From contig CAJPOH010000063.1 in the NCBI GenBank assembly GCA_905372205.1, positions 1 to 6,039 on the forward strand: a DNA stretch of 6,039 bases, written 5' to 3'. The notes under the pieces were generated by a model, which was given only the letters and a program-made list of their open reading frames with translations, ran no database searches and was not told where the DNA came from. Shown piece after piece: positions 1 through 6,039 of the stretch. The DNA is from an uncultured Treponema sp. GTDB lineage: Bacteria; Spirochaetota; Spirochaetia; Treponematales; Treponemataceae. Each line of letters starts with the position of its first letter. Positions within the stretch are counted from its first letter, which is position 1. The translations under genes and the position numbers were made by a program.

Positions 1-1162
1 CTTCTGCCTCTTTTCTTTTTCTTGGTACTGACATTGTGGTAGCCTCATCTTGCCCCATTGCCTTCACAGCCTTAGCTTGCTCTTTTTCTTTTTCCTCATC
101 TACACGAACAAAACTAGAAACATATGCACGACCAGGAAACAACTTTTCTCTCAATTTCTTTTCAATATTCACAGTGATATCTAGGTTTTTTTCTAAGAAT
201 TCCACAGCATTGTTTTTGCCTTGCCCAATTTTATCACTTTCAAAAGCATACCATGAGCCACTTTTTTCTATAACATCATATTTTACGGCACAATCTAGCA
301 AGCTTCCAAAAGCAGAAATACCTTTCCCAAAAAGAATCTCTAGCTCTGCTTTTCTAAAAGGTGGTGCCATCTTGTTTTTAACAACTTTCACTTTCACCCT
401 ATTTCCCCAAGCTTCATCATCTCCCTTGCTTAATGTTTCCACTTTTCGCACATCAAGCCTAACGGAAGCATAAAACTTTAAGGCATTGCCACCAGTTGTG
501 GTTTCTGGGCTACCAAACATAACACCTATTTTCATTCTAATTTGATTGATAAAAATAATTATGCAATTTGACTTACTTATTATAGATGTAAGTTTTCTCA
601 ATGCTTGGCTCATAAGACGAGCTTGAAGCCCCATGTGAGATTCTCCCATAAGCCCATCAATTTCAGCTCGAGGAGTTAAGGCAGCAACAGAGTCTATTAC
701 AATAATGTCTACAGCACCAGACCTAACTAAACTTTCAGCTATTTCTAAAGCTTGCTCGCCTGCATCTGGCTGAGAAACCCAAAGATCATCAATATTTACA
801 CCAAGTGCTTTTGCATATTGAGGATCTAGTGCATGTTCTGCATCAATAAAAGCAGCAATACCCCCCATCTTTTGCGATTCTGCTACAGCATGCAAGGCAA
901 GTGTTGTCTTTCCTGAAGATTCAGGACCAAAGATTTCTATAATGCGTCCCTTTGGATATCCACCAACACCTAATGCCTCATCCAACAAAATACTTCCAGA
1001 AGGAATTACTTCAACATTTCCAACAGCTGGGTTGTCCCCTAGCTTCATGAGTGAGCCTTTGCCAAATTGTTTTTCAATTTGTAACCTTGCTGCCTCTAAA
1101 GCCTTCACTTTGTCACTTTCTTTGTTACCCAAAAGACTATCTTCGTCATCACGTGCTTTCAC
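1..1162 (-). CDS. recA: RecA recombinase, C-terminal end cut off by the window edge
   Basis: RecA is the ATP-dependent strand-exchange protein: it coats single-stranded DNA, pairs it with homologous duplex and drives recombinational repair in the cytoplasm. I translated 387 codons from a GTG start at 1162; the frame is still open at base 1. Visible landmarks are the Walker A loop GPESSGKT (residues 79-86), the catalytic glutamate in [10 protein letters not shown] (E109, equivalent to E. coli E96), Walker B ending VIVID (D157), the switch glutamine in FINQ (Q207), DNA-binding loop 2 around [11 protein letters not shown] (217-227) and the family signature [10 protein letters not shown] (228-237). 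The last visible residues form the usual charged, lysine/glutamate-rich C-terminal tail, so only a short piece should be missing. The N-terminus is about 13 residues longer than in E. coli. The GTG start is supported by an AAGGAG Shine-Dalgarno 7 bases upstream, and no alternative start is plausible. The overall sequence resembles Treponema RecA. Identity is essentially certain. Confidence 0.98.
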   Translation of the reverse strand, partial: MKARDDEDSLLGNKESDKVKALEAARLQIEKQFGKGSLMKLGDNPAVGNVEVIPSGSILLDEALGVGGYPKGRIIEIFGPESSGKTTLALHAVAESQKMGGIAAFIDAEHALDPQYAKALGVNIDDLWVSQPDAGEQALEIAESLVRSGAVDIIVIDSVAALTPRAEIDGLMGESHMGLQARLMSQALRKLTSIISKSNCIIIFINQIRMKIGVMFGSPETTTGGNALKFYASVRLDVRKVETLSKGDDEAWGNRVKVKVVKNKMAPPFRKAELEILFGKGISAFGSLLDCAVKYDVIEKSGSWYAFESDKIGQGKNNAVEFLEKNLDITVNIEKKLREKLFPGRAYVSSFVRVDEEKEKEQAKAVKAMGQDEATTMSVPRKRKEAE

Positions 1163-1169
1163 TTTTCCA

Positions 1170-1175
1170 CTCCTT
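1170..1175 (-). promoter_or_regulatory. Shine-Dalgarno of recA (decides the GTG start)
   Basis: The minus strand reads AAGGAG here, 7 bases before the GTG at 1162-1160. This strong, well-spaced site is the main reason for placing the recA start at a GTG. A second GTG slightly upstream is out of frame and meets a stop after three codons. Confidence 0.85.
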
Positions 1176-1189
1176 AAAACATATCCTAT

Positions 1190-1206
1190 AAAGATATTAA
1201 ATCTTT
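1190..1206. repeat. Perfect 6-bp inverted repeat over the predicted recA -10 box
   Basis: AAAGAT and ATCTTT flank a 5-base spacer. The palindrome covers the candidate -10 element and the start of the recA leader, a position suited to a repressor operator. It is too AT-rich and too short to act as a terminator. It does not match the LexA boxes I know: there is no GAAC-N4-GTTC, no CTGT...ACAG and no TTTG-N5-CAAA in the gap. The match could be chance. Confidence 0.3.
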
Positions 1207-1225
1207 TATTGAAGTATTGCCTCAA
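1196..1225 (-). promoter_or_regulatory. Candidate recA promoter (sigma70-like)
   Basis: On the minus strand, TTGAGG at 1225-1220 (4 of 6 matches to TTGACA) and TTTAAT at 1201-1196 (5 of 6 matches to TATAAT) are separated by 18 bases. This would start transcription roughly 25-30 bases before the recA GTG. It lies in the non-coding gap between the small membrane ORF and recA, where a promoter is expected. In such AT-rich DNA, chance matches are common, so this is only a candidate. Confidence 0.4.
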
Positions 1226-1277
1226 AACCTCAAATAAAACAACTTATCCATCACTTAAAACTCTTGAAATCATCGAA

Positions 1278-1526
1278 TTATTCCTCTCCCTCTTGTAAAT
1301 CTTTATCATCTGAAGAAAAATCATTTGATGCAGGATCGATAGGAATCCACCTACCACTTCTTTTATGACTGCTATATTTTCTATCATATCCAAAAAGACT
1401 CGAAAATAAAAAGAATGGCCAAAAAAAGTTTCTCATTCTTCTTGCCATAAAAATATATAATATAGCAAGAAGAATCCAAGTTGAAACTGACAATTTAATT
1501 GGAAGAAGAGTAATTATTTCCTTCAT
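1278..1526 (-). CDS. Small membrane-anchored protein of unknown function (82 aa)
   Basis: I do not recognise this protein. It is 82 residues long. A hydrophobic segment at about residues 14-28 (VSTWILLAILYIFM) looks like a single N-terminal membrane helix. It is followed by the basic stretch ARRMR, which by the positive-inside rule puts the C-terminus in the cytoplasm. A second aromatic, hydrophobic patch (NFFWPFFLF, about 33-41) could be membrane-associated. The rest is polar, with KRSGRWIPID around 56-64 and a very acidic tail. The ATG lies 9 bases after the metG stop and in the same frame. I see no good Shine-Dalgarno: the nearest GGAG is about 20 bases upstream inside metG, so translation may depend on coupling to metG. 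Coding status is supported by strand, tight spacing and a sensible membrane-protein composition. The opposite strand carries no gene here. Confidence 0.65.
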   Translation of the reverse strand: MKEIITLLPIKLSVSTWILLAILYIFMARRMRNFFWPFFLFSSLFGYDRKYSSHKRSGRWIPIDPASNDFSSDDKDLQEGEE

Positions 1527-1535
1527 TGTGGATTT

Positions 1536-3833
1536 CTAGCCAACATCTCCATTAAGTACAATCTTTGCTTCAATCTCTTTTCCATCCACTAAAAGAGGAA
1601 CTCCCTCTATTTGTACTATACCAGAAACAACTTTAATCGGAACCGAGAAGAATGTGTCAGCACTAATCATCTTTGCATCATCATTGAAAGATTCCTCATA
1701 GCCCTTAAGTGTCAATCTCGTTCCTACACTTGCATTAGGAGCTGATACTAATTCCAACACCTCATCCCCATCTTCTTTTTCATAAGAAGCAGCTAAAAGC
1801 ATTCCATTAGAATCAATTCCTCTCATCTTTCTAGGTTTTAAGTTATCAGCTATCACAATATCCTTGTTAAGAAGTTCTTCTTCTGTGAAAAAACCTACAA
1901 GCCCTGAAACAATAATACGATCTTTAATACGCCCATCATCAACTTTCAATACATATAGTTTATCTGCGTCAGGATGGCGAGAAACCTCCATAATTCTGGC
2001 AGTCTTCAACACAATCTTTTCTATAAAAGTATCTATTGGAGATGCTTTTTTTGCTTCTTTAGTGCTTTTAGAACTCTCTACTTTTTCAGTAGTTTTTTCT
2101 TTATTTTCATTACCTGAAAACTTTTCACGATATTCTTCTATTTTCTTTTCATCTAACATTTTAAGTATTATCTTTGCTCCTTCAATTTTAGTTAAACCTT
2201 CCCTTTTTCCAATATCTTCCCAATTAAGTGAAGCTTCATTTTTAATCTTTTTATGACACTTTCCATTAAACACATCCCCTGAATCTATTACTAGACCAAA
2301 GAAAGTAGCCACCTCACTTGCATAAGAAGGAATAAATGGATGGACAAAAATTAAAAGATCTTTAATAAGATAACAAAGTTCTCTTATTAGACTAGAAGCA
2401 TATTCAGGATTTTCCTTAATATTCTTCCAAGGTTCTCCAGCTTGAAAAGCTTTGTTTCCAATATCAGAAAGAGAAAAAACTTCGTGAAAAGCATCTTTTA
2501 ATTGCCCATTTTCTTGAAAGTTTTCTATTCTTTTTTTTGTTTCATCTACTGCTTTTCTTATGGCAATAATTGCATTTTTTTCATCTCCTTGTAAATCATA
2601 AGTTTTAGGAATGTTGCCCTCATAGTATTTTTGCACAAAAGTTGTAGTTCTATTAATTAAATTGCAAAGGTTTCCAATCAATTCACTATTCACTCTTTCT
2701 CTAAAGTCTTTCCATGTAAACTGAAAGTCTGATTTTTCGGGTCTATTATAAAAGATATAAAAACGCCAGACATCACTAGGAATATCGCTTTCCATAGCAT
2801 CTGTTCCAAAAACTCCTATACCTTTAGATTTTGAAAACTTTCCATCTTCATAGTTTAAGTATTCCGAGCTAGACATTTTATATAGCTTTGTCCAGTCTCT
2901 ACCTGTACCAATTAAGGAAGAAGGAAAAATGACAGTATGAAAAGGAATGTTGTCTTTTCCAATAAATTGAAAGAGACGAACATCAGGACTATCTAGCCAC
3001 CATGTTGCCCAATTACTGCCTACTTCTTGTGTATAATGTTTTGTAAGCGAAATATATCCTATGGGAGCGTCAAACCAAACATAAAACACTTTATGCTCAT
3101 ATCCAGCTAATGGAACAGGAATACCCCATTTTAAGTCTCGCGTTATAGCTCTCTCTTGCAAGCCCTCCTTAATCCATCCTTTTGTAACCTGTATTGCATT
3201 ATTTGACCACGAAGATGCTTTTAGTGTTTTTTCTAACCATTCATTATATTTTGGCAAAATAGAAGGCAAATCTATGTAAAGATGTTTTGTTTTTTTTAAG
3301 GTTGGTTTTGTATGGCAGGTAGAACATGTAGCATCTTTTAACTCTGTAGGTTCTAGTAGTTTTCCACAAAAGTCACATTGGTCTCCTTTTGCTTCATTAC
3401 CACAATTAGGGCATCCTCCAACTACATAGCGATCAGCTAAAAAGCGATTGCATTTTGAGCAGAAAAACTGTTCACTTTCATGTTCTTTTATGTAGCCATT
3501 TTTATATAATTCACGAAATATTTCTTGAGTTACTTCCGTATGTTCTTTTATAGAAGTTCTACCAAAATAATCAAAGGCTATACCAAACCATTCATAAATT
3601 TTTGCATGTAAGCTGTGATAATAATCACATAGTTCTCTAGGTGTTTTTCCTGCCTCTTGGGCCTTTGTTTCTGTTGCAGTGCCATATTCATCAGTTCCAC
3701 AAATATATAGCACATCATCACCTTTAAGTCTTGAATATCTTGCAAAAACATCAGCCGAAAGCACTTGTATTAAATTCCCTAAGTGTGGAACATTATTGAC
3801 ATAAGGAAGTGCAGAGGTAATAAGTTTTTTCAT
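1536..3833 (-). CDS. metG: Methionyl-tRNA synthetase with C-terminal tRNA-binding domain
   Basis: This class I synthetase charges tRNA-Met (initiator and elongator) with methionine in the cytoplasm. At 765 residues it is a long, fused form. The Rossmann catalytic domain opens with the HIGH-type motif HLGN (17-20) and carries GTDEYG (46-51) and the conserved YVWFDAPIGY (251-260), and ends at the KMSKS-type loop KFSKS (332-336). The inserted connective domain has four CxxC pairs (C125/C128, C141/C144, C153/C156, C170/C173), enough for two zinc knuckles. The helical anticodon-binding domain spans about 375-560, with the conserved Pro-Trp at 468-469. A Lys/Glu/Ser-rich linker (about 572-598) leads to a Trbp111/EMAP-type tRNA-binding domain (about 602-705, motif RHPDADKLYVLKV), which in the family improves tRNA binding and dimerisation. 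About 60 further residues follow that I cannot assign. The ATG has a TAGGAG Shine-Dalgarno about 8 bases upstream. Domain architecture and sequence are Treponema-like. Confidence 0.98.
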   Translation of the reverse strand: MKKLITSALPYVNNVPHLGNLIQVLSADVFARYSRLKGDDVLYICGTDEYGTATETKAQEAGKTPRELCDYYHSLHAKIYEWFGIAFDYFGRTSIKEHTEVTQEIFRELYKNGYIKEHESEQFFCSKCNRFLADRYVVGGCPNCGNEAKGDQCDFCGKLLEPTELKDATCSTCHTKPTLKKTKHLYIDLPSILPKYNEWLEKTLKASSWSNNAIQVTKGWIKEGLQERAITRDLKWGIPVPLAGYEHKVFYVWFDAPIGYISLTKHYTQEVGSNWATWWLDSPDVRLFQFIGKDNIPFHTVIFPSSLIGTGRDWTKLYKMSSSEYLNYEDGKFSKSKGIGVFGTDAMESDIPSDVWRFYIFYNRPEKSDFQFTWKDFRERVNSELIGNLCNLINRTTTFVQKYYEGNIPKTYDLQGDEKNAIIAIRKAVDETKKRIENFQENGQLKDAFHEVFSLSDIGNKAFQAGEPWKNIKENPEYASSLIRELCYLIKDLLIFVHPFIPSYASEVATFFGLVIDSGDVFNGKCHKKIKNEASLNWEDIGKREGLTKIEGAKIILKMLDEKKIEEYREKFSGNENKEKTTEKVESSKSTKEAKKASPIDTFIEKIVLKTARIMEVSRHPDADKLYVLKVDDGRIKDRIIVSGLVGFFTEEELLNKDIVIADNLKPRKMRGIDSNGMLLAASYEKEDGDEVLELVSAPNASVGTRLTLKGYEESFNDDAKMISADTFFSVPIKVVSGIVQIEGVPLLVDGKEIEAKIVLNGDVG

Positions 3834-3861
3834 AAAAGCGTCTCCTAAAAACTATTAAGTG

Positions 3862-3891
3862 AGTATATATTTTTTCTCTCAAATCAAGCAA
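3862..3891 (-). promoter_or_regulatory. Candidate metG promoter (sigma70-like)
   Basis: In the 96-base gap between the hydrolase stop and metG, the minus strand reads TTGCTT (3891-3886), 18 bases, then TATACT (3867-3862). The -10 matches TATAAT at 5 of 6 positions; the -35 is weak (3 of 6). An A-rich stretch lies between them. The leader to the metG ATG would be short, about 25 bases, leaving no room for a T-box riboswitch. I saw no terminator hairpin in this gap, so read-through from the upstream operon is possible. Confidence 0.4.
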
Positions 3892-3929
3892 GTAGGTTTT
3901 TAAGGCAATGCATAAAAAGTTGTGCTATT

Positions 3930-4568
3930 TTAAATCTTTTCAATCCAAGCAACTTCTTCGCCTATAGTTGTGTTAGCTCCGTGTCCTGGATATACAACTG
4001 TTTCTTTTGGTAATGTAAGAAATCTTTTTAATGAGTTCATAAGCTCTTCTTCGTTTCCACCTAGCAAATCTGTTCTTCCTCTTGAGCGTCTAAAAAGCGT
4101 GTCTCCCGAAAACAAAATATTTTCTTGTTTGTTATAGTAACAAACAGAGCCTTCAGTGTGTCCCGGCGTATGCAAAACCTTAAAACCATTGATCTCATCA
4201 CCTTCTGAAACATAATCTGTAGCATCAGGAAATTCATCTTTCAAGGCTTTGATATAGCGATCCATCCTTATTGGAGTAAAACATTCAATATGCTTTTCTT
4301 TAGCTCCTTTCCCTAAGTAAAAACCGTCATTTTTATGAATATATATCTTAGATACATTGTAAGACTTAAAAAGATATGGCACGCCACCAACATGGTCAAA
4401 ATGCCCGTGGGTTAACATAATCTCAATAGTTTTTGCATTCTTTTCATTTATGTAATCTAGTAATTCTTCATCAGCTCCACCAGGATCAACTATAACTAAT
4501 TTTTCATCTTTCATAAAAAGCCAAGTTTTCACAAATAACTCACCTGTATATATTTCTTTTATTTCCAT
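3930..4568 (-). CDS. Metallo-beta-lactamase-fold hydrolase, glyoxalase II/YcbL-like
   Basis: This is a 212-residue cytoplasmic metallohydrolase with no signal peptide. The full dinuclear metal site is visible: HGHFDH (H54, H56, D58, H59), the TPGH histidine (H137), the bridging aspartate in SGDTLF (D156) and the YPGHG histidine (H196). The GRTD motif (164-167) after the aspartate and the ending PGHGANTTIGEE place it in the short glyoxalase II-like/YcbL group. It lacks the extra C-terminal helical domain of classical glutathione-dependent glyoxalase II. Family members cleave thioesters such as hydroxyacyl-glutathione, and the related ETHE1 group oxidises persulfides; the true substrate cannot be read from sequence. 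The gene starts inside the cysteine desulfurase gene (10-base overlap), with GGAGG 6 bases before its ATG, so the two are probably translationally coupled. That pairing hints at a sulfur-related role, but this is inference. Confidence 0.92.
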   Translation of the reverse strand: MEIKEIYTGELFVKTWLFMKDEKLVIVDPGGADEELLDYINEKNAKTIEIMLTHGHFDHVGGVPYLFKSYNVSKIYIHKNDGFYLGKGAKEKHIECFTPIRMDRYIKALKDEFPDATDYVSEGDEINGFKVLHTPGHTEGSVCYYNKQENILFSGDTLFRRSRGRTDLLGGNEEELMNSLKRFLTLPKETVVYPGHGANTTIGEEVAWIEKI

Positions 4569-5689
4569 TGAAGCCCTCCAATAATTTCTTTTAACACAGA
4601 GATAAAGAGGCCTAGCTCTTCTTTTGTTGAGTCATAACCAATTGAAACTCTTGCAATATTATCTCGATATTTAGGCAAGACAAAACTAAAGATGTTTTTA
4701 TTTTTGCTATTTGTAGAACATGCAGAACCAGAAGAAATGGCAATGTCTTTATCATTCATCATTCTAACTAATACTTCTCCACGAATATAATAATTATAAA
4801 AACTTATAATGTAAGGAGAAAAATCGATTTTTTTTTCATTTCTTTCATTTGGTAAAAGCTCAATGCCATCTATTTTTTTTAATTCTTCAATTAGAAAATC
4901 GCTTAACATTCTAGCTTTCTTTAATCTTTCAGGCATAAGATGAATGCATTCATTTAAGCATTTTTCAAGACTAATTATTCCTGCTATGTTTTCTGTTCCA
5001 GCTCTAAAACCATTTTCTTGCCCACCACCAACTAAAAAAGGGGTAATCTTTTTTCTAAGAAACAAAATGCCTATTCCCCTCATAGCCCCTATTTTATGAG
5101 CTGAAAAGGTTGCAGAATCAACTAATAAATCATTTAAGTTTATTGGTATTTTTCCTAATGCTTGCACCATATCACTATGAAAATGAACTTCCCTACCCTC
5201 TTCTTTCACTGCGATTGCAATTTCTTTTATTGGTTGAATTAAACCTGTTTCATTATTTATAAGCATAACAGAGACTAAGGCTGTTTTTTCAGTAATTTTT
5301 TTCAGCACTGCTTCAGGCGTTATAAAGCCCTTATTTGTAGGTATAATGTTTATTTTATACCCCAATTCTCTCATGGGTTTAAGCATTTGGCTAGAAGAAG
5401 CGTGTTCACCTTCAGCTATTAAAATCTCATTCTTAAATGGATGATTACAAAGTGATGTGATAACAATTTGATTTCCTTCAGTGCCTCCAGACGTAAAAAC
5501 AATATCTTTGCTATTAGCTCCTAATAGAAGGGCAATATTTTCTCTCATTTTTTCTTTTATTTCACTTGCCTTTTTTCCTTCAGCATGAATAGAAGAAGGA
5601 TTTCCAAAATATTGATAAGAGACTTCACAAGCTTCTGATATCAATTGCTTATTTGGCTTTGCCGTTGCTGCCCAGTCTAAGTATATCAC
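4559..5689 (-). CDS. Cysteine desulfurase, IscS/NifS family
   Basis: This PLP enzyme removes sulfur from L-cysteine as a protein persulfide for iron-sulfur cluster assembly, tRNA thiolation and cofactor synthesis. At 376 residues it has the usual length. Visible motifs: SGGTEGN (67-73, PLP phosphate contact), the histidine in GEHAS (H95), NNETG (145-149), the aspartate and glutamine that hold the pyridine ring in HSDMVQ (D173, Q176), the PLP lysine in SAHK (K199), RAGTEN (229-234), and the mobile-loop catalytic cysteine in SSGSACS (C324). All key residues are intact. The start is GTG, overlapping the aroB TGA as GTGA, with AGAGG 7 bases upstream; its stop lies 10 bases inside the hydrolase gene. 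No iscU-like scaffold or thiI is visible nearby, so whether it serves Fe-S assembly, tRNA thiolation or both is unknown. I therefore give no gene symbol. Confidence 0.96.
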   Translation of the reverse strand: MIYLDWAATAKPNKQLISEACEVSYQYFGNPSSIHAEGKKASEIKEKMRENIALLLGANSKDIVFTSGGTEGNQIVITSLCNHPFKNEILIAEGEHASSSQMLKPMRELGYKINIIPTNKGFITPEAVLKKITEKTALVSVMLINNETGLIQPIKEIAIAVKEEGREVHFHSDMVQALGKIPINLNDLLVDSATFSAHKIGAMRGIGILFLRKKITPFLVGGGQENGFRAGTENIAGIISLEKCLNECIHLMPERLKKARMLSDFLIEELKKIDGIELLPNERNEKKIDFSPYIISFYNYYIRGEVLVRMMNDKDIAISSGSACSTNSKNKNIFSFVLPKYRDNIARVSIGYDSTKEELGLFISVLKEIIGGLQWK

Positions 5690-6039
5690 AAAAGCACCTC
5701 TTTAATTTCTTCCTCTCTTGCTTCAGTTAAAAAACATCTTCCTAAATCTTCTTGCAAAACCAATCTTATTTTAGCATTTTTATTTTTCTTATCCATTTTC
5801 ATTTTTTCTACTAAAACAGTAGCGATATCATTTTTTTTCAGTATAGCTGATAATTTTTTATTTATATCATTTTCACGATAATTTAATTTTTCTGTGAGTG
5901 ATAAAACTTCATCTGCATATTTCTTATTTGTCTTACCTAGCATTTTGCCCAGTTTCAATGCTTTTTGTATTCCCCAAACCACAGCTTGTCCATGCGTTAT
6001 ATTTTTAAAACCTAAAACTGCTTCAAGTGCATGTGCAAA
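5686..6039 (-). CDS. aroB: 3-dehydroquinate synthase, C-terminal part; N-terminus lies beyond the window
   Basis: AroB is the second shikimate-pathway enzyme: it converts DAHP to 3-dehydroquinate using NAD+ and a divalent metal. The frame is open to base 6039, giving 117 visible residues, about the last third of a typical 350-residue protein. The first visible residues, FAHALEA, align with the family's GHTFGHAIEA. The HGQA segment (visible residues 16-19) carries the metal-binding histidine of the HGEA motif. Toward the end, MDKKNKNAKIRLVL plus DLG matches the conserved MxxDKKxxxGxxxxVLxxxIG pattern. A GTG at 5982 could be mistaken for a start, but it is internal because conserved AroB sequence continues upstream of it. 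The stop overlaps the desulfurase start by 4 bases, so this is the first visible gene of a three-gene operon. The first GHT metal histidine and the NAD domain lie outside the window. Identity rests on the C-terminal motifs and is strong. Confidence 0.88.
   Translation of the reverse strand, partial: FAHALEAVLGFKNITHGQAVVWGIQKALKLGKMLGKTNKKYADEVLSLTEKLNYRENDINKKLSAILKKNDIATVLVEKMKMDKKNKNAKIRLVLQEDLGRCFLTEAREEEIKEVLL
5697..5701 (-). promoter_or_regulatory. Shine-Dalgarno of the cysteine desulfurase (supports the GTG start)
   Basis: The minus strand reads AGAGG here, 7 bases before the GTG at 5689-5687, within the last codons of aroB. The protein then begins MIYLDWAATA, where family members normally begin, so the GTG is very likely the true start. 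Confidence 0.7.

Noticed and set aside
36..473. Open frame on the plus strand, 145 codons
   Set aside because: It lies wholly antisense to recA, whose conserved motifs are read on the other strand; the predicted protein is low-complexity Ser/Phe/Thr-rich.
942..1298. Open frame on the plus strand, 118 codons
   Set aside because: It is antisense to the recA N-terminus and promoter gap, with no domain features and no Shine-Dalgarno support.
1864..2256. Open frame on the plus strand, 130 codons
   Set aside because: It is antisense to the tRNA-binding region of metG; the Ser/Phe-rich composition is typical of a shadow of a Lys/Glu-rich gene.
3892..3929. Possible rho-independent terminator after the hydrolase gene
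   Set aside because: I could find no stable GC-rich stem followed by a T run; ATGCAT at 3909-3914 is too short to count.
3834..3929. T-box or SAM riboswitch upstream of metG
   Set aside because: The gap is 96 bases and the likely leader about 25 bases, too short for either, and no T-box core sequence is visible.
5686..5982. A stand-alone 98-residue protein starting at the GTG at 5982
   Set aside because: Conserved AroB sequence (FAHALEA, HGQA) continues in frame upstream of that GTG to the window edge, so this is an internal codon of a truncated aroB.

Overview
The window is an AT-rich bacterial chromosomal segment in which every supported gene lies on the minus strand, so it reads from high to low coordinates. 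It carries core housekeeping genes. The RecA and methionyl-tRNA synthetase sequences look most like those of spirochaetes, Treponema and relatives in particular. That placement rests on remembered family resemblance, not on a search, and is moderately sure at best. There are no mobile elements, CRISPR arrays, tRNA or rRNA genes, or phage genes.

In transcription order: (1) the C-terminal part of a 3-dehydroquinate synthase (aroB, shikimate pathway) enters at the right edge. (2) A cysteine desulfurase of the IscS/NifS type starts at a GTG overlapping the aroB stop by 4 bases. (3) A metallo-beta-lactamase-fold hydrolase of the glyoxalase II/YcbL type starts inside the last codons of the desulfurase (10-base overlap). 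These three form one tightly packed, probably translationally coupled operon. (4) After a 96-base gap with a plausible promoter comes metG, a long methionyl-tRNA synthetase with a C-terminal tRNA-binding domain. (5) An unrecognised 82-residue membrane-anchored protein follows 9 bases after metG and in the same reading frame. (6) After a further 115 bases with a candidate promoter and a small palindrome comes recA, which runs off the left edge.

The genes do not form one pathway: they cover aromatic precursor synthesis, sulfur mobilisation, an unassigned hydrolysis, translation and recombination. The only tight functional unit suggested by layout is aroB-desulfurase-hydrolase. I found no convincing new biological system. 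The points most worth a second look are the in-frame metG/small membrane ORF arrangement, the coupling of the hydrolase to the desulfurase, and the palindrome over the predicted recA -10 box. The only non-coding stretches are the two short gaps described (1163-1277 and 3834-3929).
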